Origin: Tachypleus tridentatus
Lineage: Eukaryota > Arthropoda > Merostomata > Xiphosura > Limulidae
DNA length: 64,000 bases
Assembly: GCF_004210375.1 (NCBI RefSeq)
Contig: NC_134834.1
Coordinates: 146,787,009-146,851,008 of the forward strand
Reading direction: 5' to 3'
Made by a program: the position numbers and the translations under genes. Positions within the stretch are counted from its first letter, which is position 1. The number at the start of each line of letters is the position of its first letter. The notes under the pieces are model-generated. The model ran no database searches, was not told the DNA's origin, and worked only from the letters and a program-made list of their open reading frames with translations. Of the stretch, positions 54,524 to 64,000 are shown in pieces.

Positions 54524-54655
54524 CTAAAGTTCTGTCGTCAGCCTAGAAGTCAGGGTTTGTACACGTTTGGCATTGCAGCTTTTACACAAAATGTGATTAT
54601 CCAAAGGATAACAACCATAGCCTTCAGATTCTGATGACAGTAGGATGTTGCAGTC
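54524..54655 (-). CDS. LIM gene: last exon
   Basis: Acceptor TTTACTGAAG; encodes [20 protein letters not shown] and [17 protein letters not shown], closing LIM3. Stop codon at 54524-54526. Confidence 0.94.
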   Translation of the reverse strand, partial: DCNILLSSESEGYGCYPLDNHILCKSCNAKRVQTLTSRLTTEL

Positions 54656-57600
54656 CTTCAGTAAAGAGAAGATTGAATAGCAAACATAATTTAATATTTA
54701 GTTAAAGTCAAAAAGATGGAAACTGGTAAAGAATTGTGGAGTAAAGATTTTTAATAATAAAAGTGGCCACTCAAACTGCATAATGACAGAACAGAAAATG
54801 TCTTAAAAAGGAAATAAAAAGAACCATCATGGCAAATTATTTAACCAATAAAAATTAACTATGTAATAATGAAATATGGTTTCTTGAATGTAATTATTTT
54901 GAACTGTTATATCACAGATAATGTTTTAGGATTTCTCTCACCAAATGGAGTAAACATCCATTAACTGCAGTGAAAAAAAATTTGACTATTTATAAACTTA
55001 AAGATGTTTTGGAACTGGATTTATTTCACTCAAGATTTTGGAGTAACTTTTTGTTACTACCCAAAGTCTAAGAGAAACTAAATGAAACATTAAAAATTAT
55101 TCAAAGTTGGTTGTTTCCACCCACTGGTCTGTCAGCATGGTTTTGGCAACATGCAAAGATATTTCTTAAATATGAGTTTGTTTTTCCAAAGTTACACTTC
55201 AGTGAAATCTACAATTTCTAAATGTATTAAGCAAAAAATTTCATTTTCAGTTCACCGTTACATGTGCAAACCTCAGTTTTTCACTGCAAAGCTTTTTGAA
55301 CGATGAAAGTTATGGAACAGCATTATAAGCATTCCAAATTATGTATATTTGGAAAGATTCTGCTAGCTCATGGGGTAAAAAAAGAAAAATTTGAAAATGA
55401 TGCTTTTAGATTAATTGAAGTATATGTTCATAACAGTATTACTGTTTTAGCCTATTGACAATTATTTCTTTCCCATAATTTTGAAAATAGGAGGGGTGGT
55501 CTTCATATTTGAGATCACCTATAATTGGGCCAATACAATAGTTTCAATAACTAAAATACAATGTTTTGCTGAATAATAAGTGAAGTTAGGTAACCTGTAA
55601 TAAGCCTACAAGCAACATTTTGCAGTTACCACTTATCTTGTTCATGGTGAAAATGTCAATAAATTTACTTCTACAATCTTAAAGAATCCTTTTAAACATT
55701 TTTAATCTAGTATGTTTTTCTTCTTCCTTTTCTACTAATTTCTGCTCACAATATGAAGCAGTTTATTAGCATCCAAGATGAAACAAGTGCAGCATAACTT
55801 ACCTCACATCTGTAACAGTCTACATGAAAACTTCTGTCCAAAGCCACAACTCTGATGGTCTCTTGCCGGTCTGGTTCAGGCATGATTGGTTGTTTACACA
55901 CACAACATCTAGGAGCAAATTTTCTGCAAAAGCCATACTAGATCATTAAATGGGTATCCATCTCTTCAACATCACCTCTTATGTTAGAGGAAAAAGTTAA
56001 AGAATCAATAAACTTGAATTTTCAGGACTAGTACATAAACTTAAAGCCTACAGATGAAAATATGAAACTTGTTTTCAAAATGTAAGAAAACCACAAGAAA
56101 TTTTTTACGATACTTTACTTGTGAAAATCCTCAAGGCAGTAAATCTGATTAGCAGCATCTACTGTAAATGGGATACTATCAAGACACTTTCCACAAACTA
56201 CACACTTAAAACATTCTGGATGATATGGATTGCCAGTAGCTCGCAAGATCTACGTAAAATAAAAAATGAAAACAGGTTAAACTTTTTACAGAAGTCATTT
56301 GTTCCACACAAGTTTATTTGGATGCAATATTCAAGAATAACTTAAGTTGGTGTCTTTATATTAGGTCTGTTACAAACTCTACTCTTAGACCACAAGCATT
56401 GCAACTAAGTACAAACAGTTTCAGCTATGTAAATGACAAAAATAAGAGTTAAACGTTTTTGTCCAAGTACATGGTGTACATGTATATTTTGATAAAATTG
56501 CAAATCTCATCCAACCAAAATATATTTCAGAACTTAAGAGTTAACAATAAACTGATTAATTGATCAAATGATTTTATTTTGAAACTAGTTTTAAAAATTT
56601 CATAAGAACATGGGACAAAGTTTAATGATTTGTTAGTAAGTAGAATGTTCTACATATTTGTTTGCTTATACAGAATACTTTGATCATATATACAAGTTGT
56701 TTTTAAGCATTCCTTATTATAAAGAATTCTCCAAACAAGCAAGACCAACAGATGGTGCAGATACTTGTACAAATTTGGAGGGGGGAAGTAGGTGGACAAC
56801 AATTTGTGAGGGATAGGGGTACATTTCCTAAATCATTTACATTTAAAAAAAATAGGTTCGCTTCTGATAATTGTTTATTTCTAACCATCACATTTCCTTT
56901 TTAAGTGTCCATTTTAATAATTATCTAATTAACAGACTAAAGTTTGTTTCAATTTTAGGAAAAGTAGTGTTTTGTATACTAACAAAAATCAAATACTGTC
57001 CTTAAAATTATTTTGTTAAACATTTTTGTTTAAACAGAAACTTTAAGTTAGAACAATGTTTAACAGGTGAAATAAAGCTTCACAAACCAAAGTTATCATA
57101 GTCATGTAAACAGAGTACTATACAAAGTATTTGTTGGTATTTTTTACTATTTACAAAACCATTTCATTTACTTTATAATTACCTGCCAAAATATTTTTAT
57201 TTAGCAAAAGTTAAATTTTTCTATACTGAAAATGTATTTCCAATATGCATTTACCCCTCTTGTTCAGTGCTGCTACCTGTATGCAGAAACCTTTTTGCAC
57301 ATGCCACAGACCTTGAATTTCCCACATCTGGAATTAATTGATTCTAATGTATCTTGTATGCAAGTCAAGATGTGACAACCCTCAATCATATGTGATATAC
57401 TATCTTGATGCATGGAATTCCCTCTATTCAATTTTACCAAACTATCGAGTTTTGGCAGAAAATGGACGTACTGGTTTTCAGTGATGGGAAGCATGTGTGA
57501 AAGAGAGACAAGTACATATCAGAAATACATTTTCTGTACAGGAAAATAACTTACAGTATATTACCTTCCACAAAAATAGCTATAATTCTACATTCAAAAG

Positions 57601-60600
57601 AGTGGCCAGTGTTAGAGAAAGGAAGAAGCAAAGATAACCGAGTTGGAAATCACACATGGAAGACTACCATTTTAAAACTATACTAATCTGCCCACTGTTG
57701 GAAGATGTGGGATACGGGTGAAAAATCGGAGAAGCACATCCAAGAGCAAAAGAACTGAGGGAGGATAGTGATTCAAACCATGTTAAAGTGTGGTAATTCA
57801 ATCCTGAGAAAACAAAAGTGGACAAAATAAAAGGACATGACCCTAGATGAAGAGAGGCTAGGACGAGACAGAACGAACAGGGTAAGTCAATTACATCTTA
57901 AAACCAACATCAATGCAAAGGTAGGATGAGGATTATATCTCTGGCAAGTTGACTACAGTCAAAAACAGACCACCGATATCTAAATGGAGGTAGGAAGGAA
58001 TCACACCAGTAGCAAGTCAACTACAAAATAAAGAAACACCCATCTGGCAGGGGTAGGTAAAAGGTTACCATCTTCACCTAAAGTTCACGAACTCGCAAGA
58101 TCATGAATGGGTCCACACTAGTGTTATATAACAAAGTGAGAAACCAAACAATGAAACTGGGAGCCCAACATGCAAAAGATGGTGTGATAAAAACCATCTC
58201 ACTTAAACATATGGTAACAGAAACTGCCATAAGCACAGAAACATCCTTGGAACAGCAACAATTGAGGGATGGTGGAAGTAGAAGAATCGTATTAATCTGC
58301 AACTACATCCACAACACAGATGGAGTTACAAGAGCAGAAATGAGGGAGGGAGTAGATAAATCTAATAAATGTGCAATGGAGTTACAAGAGCAGAAATGAG
58401 GGAGGGAGTAGATAAATCTAATAAATGTGCAATGGAGTTACAAGAGCAGAAATGAAGGAGGGAGTAGATAAATCTAATAAATGTGCATGAACTTGTGTTG
58501 GTTGGTTTAATTCTAGAGTATAAATCCTAGCCAGTAAGAACCAATATCTATATTGGCATAGGATGAGGGATCTCAATTGAAGTAGTGAACTAACATGGGG
58601 TGGAGCTGTCAATTGCATAGTGGAAAAGATAGTCATCTACACCAGCTGACCACCATTGCTCTACACTCAGATGAATGATTTTATAATCATGTTTGTATTT
58701 CATCATCACATCCAACTGGATGTCTATGATCCACCACCCCAGCAGCTTGGAATTGGGAAGGCCTCAACTCCAGTAGAAGAGGGAGGAGGAATGGACAACA
58801 CTTGAAATTATGGAAGGGAGCATGGAAATATAATGGTTAAGTCACCATGGACTTAATGTGGCTTTACTATATTATATGTAGACAGACACAGTGTTGTCTT
58901 ACCCAGTCATAGCCTTGCATAAAAGAGTGAAGGATGGCAATATGTTGATGGTACACCAACAAGGAAGAAACAACTACCCAAAGTAAAGAATGAGACATGA
59001 CCATATGAATTGTAATGCCAGCTGAAGTACCTCCAACAGTTTGGATATGCAAGAAAAAACAGAAGTTACATAAGTAAAGACATAAGGAATCAGTTATGGA
59101 GGAAAAGGTTACAAGGAATAAAAGGCTCAACTAACAGTCCTGGGTTTGGGAAGGAAAGAAAAATGATATAAAGCAGTGAAGTAAATGAAAAATTATTAAA
59201 AGATGGGTTTAATAGAAAAACCTAAAGAATAAAGAAATCAACAAATTCTAGAGCCAACTAAAGAGGAAATGTTTAAGATAGTGAGAAATAAAAGCCAAAA
59301 AGGAATATACCACATGAACCACAAAATTGAGGTAAATAAAAATGATCTATAACAAAGGAAACAGCTGAGTTGAAACAGTAAAGAAACTTAGATTTGTGCC
59401 AGCTGGGAAATCAATTAGAAAGATCTGAATTGGAGTAACATAGATGGGCAAATTTTGGGTGAAAAGAAATTTTAGAAACAATGTAATTTTGTCTGAACAC
59501 TTACATCCAAGCATAAGGTGATCACAAACTGTAGGCCAAAATAAAAGGAATTAGTTAGGGAATTGTAAATTCAAAAACTGGATGTAAAGGATTACCCTGG
59601 AGGAGGTAGAGCCATCAAAAATTTACAGCCAAGAGGTAAACTGTAAGGAGAAAGATGTGATGGGACTAGAAAAACAATGATGAATGAGAACAAAAATCTG
59701 GAATACAGCCTCAGATACATGAGAAGTGCATGGGTTCAAAAAGAAATCCATTGTCTACCACAAAAGAAAGATGGGACTTCACAACTGATAGAAGCTGCCA
59801 GTATAAAGTACTTGAAATGAAACAGTCAAACTTGGACAAAATGAAAACAGTGAATGAAAGCAGTCTTATTTCCTTCATGCCCTGGTGTTTCATCTAGTCC
59901 AATTTCCCTGAGACAGTTCTGAAGTCTCATTCAGATTGAACTACATCCCTAATAAAAGATAAGCATCAGGGAAAAATAATCCAAAAAAGGGGAAAGAAGC
60001 ACAAAACCCAATAATGTAAGAGATAAAAACCCATCAATTTGTATAGAAGAGGGAAGGAGAAAATGAGTCCTAATAGAGGGGTGTGTAAAAATACCAACCC
60101 CAAAGAGACAATATAAGGTAAGGAACAGGAAAAACAAATTGGAAAAATCATGCAATTATTGTTGGCTGTGAAAAAAGGTATACAAGTATGTGAAGAATAT
60201 CCTCAATGAATAGTGGATAAATCTGAAAAGCAAAGTCAGGTAATATACTCACTACCCCAAAATTTTGGGCCAGACAACTTCAAAGGGCGAGGCATGAAAC
60301 TAAGACCAAATCACACTGAAATAACTTAAAACAGTCCTGAAAAGTGGAAAATAAGAATGTTTAATGTGGGCATACACCAACACAGATACAGCAAAATCAA
60401 ATGTGATGAAATATTTCATATGAAAATAGAGAAGATGCAATAAGTGATTGAGGTGGGCCCAATTGATCCAAAACCCCAAACAATATTGAGCATAGAAAAA
60501 AAATGTAGAAAGTGGAGGTAGAACAGGTAAAGGATAGAATGTTGCTGGACATGCAATAAAATAAAGATGACATCTCAGAATGAAACAAAAACATTGCAAC

Positions 60601-63488
60601 ACTAAATGTACAGAAGTAGCTTAAAAAAAAAGACTGGTTGAGAAAGAAAATCAGATTATGTGACCAGTAGTAGTTTAAAGGACACCAACAGCAGTGTCCC
60701 ATCCATGAAGTTACCAAAAGGAAAGAAACCACATGTTTAGGGGTGGGAAGTAAGATCAAAAGACAAAGTAATCTTGCCTCATGGTAAGCTAAAAGGTAAA
60801 AAAAAAACAAAAAACTTGTATGTGGCAAACCTTGCAAATACCCAATAAAAGAAAATATCCAGAGAAGGGAATATACTGTGAAACGTGTATAAATCATGCA
60901 GTCCCTGATAACATGAAAAACAAAACACCAACATATTATCTGGTTGAAATGGGTTCAGCCATTATAGGAGGAAGGCAAGCAATACTGTGAGCAAGTGGAG
61001 TGAACACCATCCCATGTGTTTGTTTAAACATTTGTAGATTTTTTTTTTTTTTTTTTTTTAAGTGTTTAGTGCTATATGCCACTTATTACACCATACATTT
61101 TATACAATTAAGCAAATCTTAAACTGGTTATAACCAACGGGTCTCTTGACATTATCTAAACAGCTACGTCACAGCATATTGTGACACACAGGTAAAACGT
61201 TTTGGAAACTGATGCTGACATTGATTATGTACAAACATGAGCTTCTAGTAGATCCCTGCAAGGCACCTTCTGTTTGGTTAAATGGGCAGATAGTGTTTGG
61301 TCAAATTATGCTCTGGCCTCTGTTAACAAAAAACTAAGATACATAGTGATGTGCATTAAGAGTACATTGCACTCTTATTGGTGGAGGGTTGGTGCATGAT
61401 AATATGCACGTTAGGCATATTTGAATCAGTCAGTTCAAAATATGGGAAATTTGTGATTTGTGGCATGCAAAAAAAATTTAGAGGCAGCACTGAAAATAGC
61501 TATGCGAGATGAGGTAATAGTAATACCATATTAGAACCCGTATAACTTCATGTTATATTTTGATTTAAGTGTTTATACACTAATAATAAAATATTGCAAG
61601 TTTAAGATAATTAAAACATTAAATAAAATAATTTATCACATTATCAAAATTAAGCATAGAAACAAACTTGCCCTTTCACAAATGGGATTTCCACAAACAT
61701 AGCACTTTTCAAGGGTATTCTGTTAAAATAAAAAATACAATTGACTGAAATTAAGAAAACTGATGGATTAAGTAAAGAAATATGCAACTGCATGTTTTGT
61801 GATTTTAGAATTTTTGGTTATTTTAATTAACACCTAGAGTTCACTAATTTGAATACTCCACATGTTCTGTACAATTACAGATGTTAGCTTGCAATACAGA
61901 TACAAGGATATAGTTCATATTGTTTATTTGGTGGGAAATATCTTGAGATACTCTTATCACTTGAGTTTTGTTTCTAAAGGTCACTGAACATTATAATGGT
62001 AGAAAACAAGTAGAGAGAAATAGGGAGTAATAGTAATGTTTGTAAGTCACTATTTGACTAATTCCAACTCACCAAGTAATCTTCTTCACAATGTGGGTTC
62101 CCATCCACTATATAAAATGATTTCCCTTGCAATTCCTTATCTACAAACAAACACCACTTTGTCAAAATTAACAGTTACATTTACTTTAGGATATACTGTG
62201 AACTTTAGTTGAACTATTACTCCTTAAAACAAAATATAGTTAAGAAAACAGATCTGTTACTGCACAAAACTGAAGTCCAACATTCACAACTGATGACTTG
62301 AGAATTTGTGCCTTTCAATCTTGTCCATCTTCTCTTTATAATCTTACAGAAAAGAATTTTAGTAAAAATAAAATCATGAATTAATCTACTTTTATTTATT
62401 AAATTAATTTTGTTTTCAAATCAAGTGGTATGTAAATCAAAAAGGAAATATTCATTAAATATACATATAATTATGAAAATAAAGTACAATAAATACTTGG
62501 TATTGTCACAAGTGAAGGAATATTACTTACAGCAAACATAGCAAGTGAAGCAACGCCTGTGGTAAACATGACTCATTGCTGTACAACCACCTTCTTCCCC
62601 AAGCACCTTTTCACCACATTTGTAACAAATTCCTTGGCAGAAATAGCAATATATCTTTTAACAATAGTAATTTATATGATTCAGAGTATTAAAGTGCTTC
62701 CAGTCACTGTATTACTGAATATACAATAATTAAGAATTATCTATAACAATATATACACATGTTTATAAATAGCTTGTTTATTAAAGCTGATTAGAGAGAG
62801 AGATTTATAATTTTATTGTATGTAGAAGGTTTATGGTTGAGTTCACAATAATGTTTACTCTCAATGATTCTAACAATGAATGAAACTAGCAGAGCATCAA
62901 TAATTCTCTCCCCCACCATAATGCCTTAAATTAAAAAGTTCAATGGATACCTGGAGAAAAATACTCATTGATTTGATGCTTAAATCAGTTATATGGAAGC
63001 ATTACAAGCTGTATCCTCAGATGCAAATATAGCATCTTTAAAACAAATTCATCCTTGTGCATGGGTTGCTGCAATGCAACTCCTTATAATGACTTATACA
63101 AATCAAAGAATCATTCATTTCCACCCATCTTCCCCAAGAAAGATGGAACAGTTTTATCCTACGGGATGCTTATTACCAAATTTGGAAGTTAAACATAATA
63201 GGATTAATAGTAAGAAGTAAATGTAATTAAATATTGACCTAAAAAATCAGGATCACTTGAGTTTTCCATGCTTTTCATCAAAAGATCTGTCAGATTGTCA
63301 ACCTGAATTTCTTTTCCAGTGGATGGACATCCTTCCAAAGGTTGGCTTGTTATTCCAGTGTCTGGTGTCCTTCCAGATTGGTGTTTGGAGTAGAGCGACG
63401 AGTCAGTACTAGGTTCGGAGTTAAATGGCACTTGACTGGATGGTCTCAGAATGATAGGGTCGTACATAGGACCTGTATCGTAAGTTTT
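54524..63488 (-). CDS. Zyxin/LPP/TRIP6-type LIM protein, 5' end beyond the window
   Basis: Cytoskeletal/focal-adhesion adaptor that can shuttle to the nucleus in this family. Seven exons are visible: 63239-63488, 62531-62632, 62073-62140, 61672-61719, 56119-56249, 55803-55923 and 54524-54655. They join in frame to 283 residues and a stop. An N-terminal low-complexity part ([20 protein letters not shown]) precedes three tandem LIM domains. LIM1 has [15 protein letters not shown] and CEED; LIM2 has [15 protein letters not shown] and CLED; LIM3 has [15 protein letters not shown] and CKSC. The linkers [16 protein letters not shown] and [17 protein letters not shown], then [10 protein letters not shown], match LPP/TRIP6/zyxin better than Ajuba/LIMD1. 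The protein ends [10 protein letters not shown]. The proline-rich N-terminal half and start codon lie past 64000. A possible exon end (AATCCAG|gtgtgg) is at the extreme edge near 63988 but cannot be tested. Confidence 0.93.
54656..55802. other. LIM gene last intron
   Basis: AT-rich, no element recognised. Confidence 0.5.
55803..55923 (-). CDS. LIM gene: LIM3, first part
   Basis: Acceptor TTTTGCAG, donor GAG|gtaagt. Encodes [20 protein letters not shown] then [20 protein letters not shown]. Confidence 0.95.
56119..56249 (-). CDS. LIM gene: LIM2
   Basis: Acceptor TTACGTAG, donor AA|gtaaag. Encodes [19 protein letters not shown] and [19 protein letters not shown] then LEDFH. Confidence 0.95.
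56250..57272. other. LIM gene large intron, right-hand (3') part
   Basis: AT-rich; nothing recognised apart from a short purine patch near 56780. Confidence 0.4.
57273..57494 (-). pseudogene. Unidentified protein-like open frame in the LIM intron
   Basis: A 73-codon frame beginning [20 protein letters not shown] and continuing with [18 protein letters not shown] and [14 protein letters not shown]. It has a protein-like, mixed composition unlike the flanking low-complexity DNA. No splice frame joins it to the LIM protein. I do not recognise it; a fragment of a mobile-element gene is the likeliest explanation. Confidence 0.3.
57590..60900. other. Purine-rich, strand-asymmetric intronic block
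   Basis: For about 3.3 kb the plus strand is strikingly rich in A and G, giving long hydrophobic pseudo-ORFs on the minus strand (Phe/Leu/Ser runs) and few stops. It contains a 56-bp tandem repeat at 58322-58490. Composition and edges suggest one inserted or expanded sequence, but no ends or coding motifs were found. Confidence 0.45.
58322..58490 (+). repeat. 56-bp tandem repeat, three copies
   Basis: GGAGTTACAAGAGCAGAAAT starts at 58322, 58378 and 58434. The copies differ by one or two bases. Confidence 0.95.
60901..61671. other. LIM intron with a ~20-nt T tract
   Basis: A T tract at 61039-61059 could be the poly(A) of a minus-strand retroposed sequence lying to its right (61060-61500), but no element could be named. 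Confidence 0.3.
61672..61719 (-). CDS. LIM gene: 48-nt micro-exon, GC donor
   Basis: Acceptor TTAACAG; encodes [16 protein letters not shown], the start of LIM2. The donor reads AGG|gcaagt: a GC-AG intron, needed to keep ...CER|ILRATG continuous as in LPP. Confidence 0.9.
61720..62072. other. LIM gene intron
   Basis: No feature recognised. Confidence 0.5.
62073..62140 (-). CDS. LIM gene: LIM1, second half
   Basis: Acceptor TTTGTAG, donor TTG|gtgagt. Encodes [20 protein letters not shown] then YL. C-x2-D completes LIM1. Confidence 0.9.
62531..62632 (-). CDS. LIM gene: LIM1, first half
   Basis: Acceptor TGCCAAG, donor T|gtaagt. Encodes [16 protein letters not shown] and [11 protein letters not shown] with the zinc ligands of the first finger. 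Confidence 0.92.
62633..63238. other. LIM gene intron
   Basis: No feature recognised. A plus-strand frame at 62993-63220 is most likely chance. Confidence 0.4.
63239..63488 (-). CDS. LIM gene: exon before LIM1
   Basis: Acceptor TCTTCCAG, donor G|gtcaat. Encodes [18 protein letters not shown] and ends NSSDPDFL, polar and low in structure. Internal exon: no start codon is expected here. Confidence 0.8.
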
Positions 63489-64000
63489 CTGGAAGATTTT
63501 ACGCTTCTTTATAGATCATAGTATCTAATTGTTGTTAATGATAGAACACATTAAATGAAAAAAAATACAAGTTTAATTTAAATTACATAAACTTTAGTTA
63601 ATATTTCAAAGACAGTTTTTAAGATTAAAATATTGCATATTTCTGATATCTGTAGTTAATACTACAGGACAGTTGGAAAAGGCTACAACTCAAAAAACTT
63701 TATAGTAAGTCATCCAATAACTATATAAAATAGTCATGAAACTAGAAACACACGACACAAGAGGTCAGTGTAGTCTTTCATATGTTTAATCTACCATAAA
63801 TACTGAGCATTCTCAGTTGAGGTCTATTAAAATTGCAAATTTAGTTTCAGTTCATAGAATTAATATCTCCAAAGATCATTATATTAAAACAACTGTTAGT
63901 AATATAAATAATGTTTGATTAAACTATCATAAAAACAATGTTCCTTAAATCGATAAGTCATCCCATAATATGTAGACTGACCACACCTGGATTTCCATTC
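63489..64000. other. LIM gene intron running to the window edge
   Basis: AT-rich. Possible minus-strand donor (CCAG|gtgtgg) at 63984-63987, which would end an exon crossing the edge. Confidence 0.25.

Noticed and set aside
60300-60897. Minus-strand ORFs of 100 and 166 codons, membrane-protein-like
   Set aside because: Phe/Leu/Ser-rich reading of purine-biased DNA. There is no motif, and both frames are open for compositional reasons.
62993-63220. 75-codon plus-strand ORF in a LIM intron
   Set aside because: No known motif, lies antisense in an intron between well-supported exons, and its length is compatible with chance.

Overview
The window is animal nuclear DNA: AT-rich, with intron-split genes bounded by GT-AG splice sites and many dispersed tRNA-derived SINEs. 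The repeat spectrum and the protein types fit an arthropod, and I favour a chelicerate of the horseshoe-crab type. That species-level guess is inference, because nothing here is diagnostic without a database search. There are no bacterial operons, no CRISPR array and no intact tRNA or rRNA gene.

Layout. (1) About 2.95-10.55 kb, minus strand: an astacin-family zinc metalloprotease in six phase-compatible exons, with signal peptide, short pro-segment and catalytic domain. Its last exon carries a one-base frameshift at an A6/T6 run, and a further 132-nt frame-neutral exon candidate lies at 4303-4434. (2) 14.86-29.0 kb, plus strand: the C-terminal ~455 residues (nine exons) of a carotenoid cleavage oxygenase of the ninaB/BCO/RPE65 family. 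All four iron-binding histidines are visible; the N-terminal exons were not found. One intron ends in a perfect-period 44-bp minisatellite that runs into the 3' splice site. Another intron holds a decayed BED-finger hAT transposon, itself inserted in a SINE and itself hit by a small hAT MITE. (3) 29-42.6 kb: no gene recognised. This stretch holds SINEs, decayed LINE and gag-like pieces, hairpins and a MITE inside a SINE. (4) 42.6-50.5 kb, plus strand: a complete GABARAP/Atg8-type autophagy gene in three exons encoding 123 residues. A decayed Tc1/mariner transposase lies antisense in its second intron. (5) 54.5 kb to beyond the right edge, minus strand: a zyxin/LPP/TRIP6-type protein with three C-terminal LIM domains, seven exons visible, including one GC-AG intron. 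The GABARAP and LIM genes converge tail to tail.

The four genes have no obvious joint pathway: secreted or extracellular proteolysis, carotenoid/retinoid metabolism, autophagy, and focal-adhesion/actin signalling. What ties the window together is layered transposition. At least five insertions-into-insertions can be ordered in time from target-site duplications: SINE into SINE (twice), hAT into SINE, MITE into that hAT, and MITE into SINE. Several SINE families share the same 3' tail, which suggests mobilisation by one LINE. Two loci carry short sequences resembling the hammerhead-ribozyme core known from Penelope-like elements, and a third shares the 3' part of that motif inside a long hairpin. 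I did not find a convincing wholly new biological system. The points most worth checking are the splice-site minisatellite, the astacin frameshift and extra exon, and the hammerhead-like relics.
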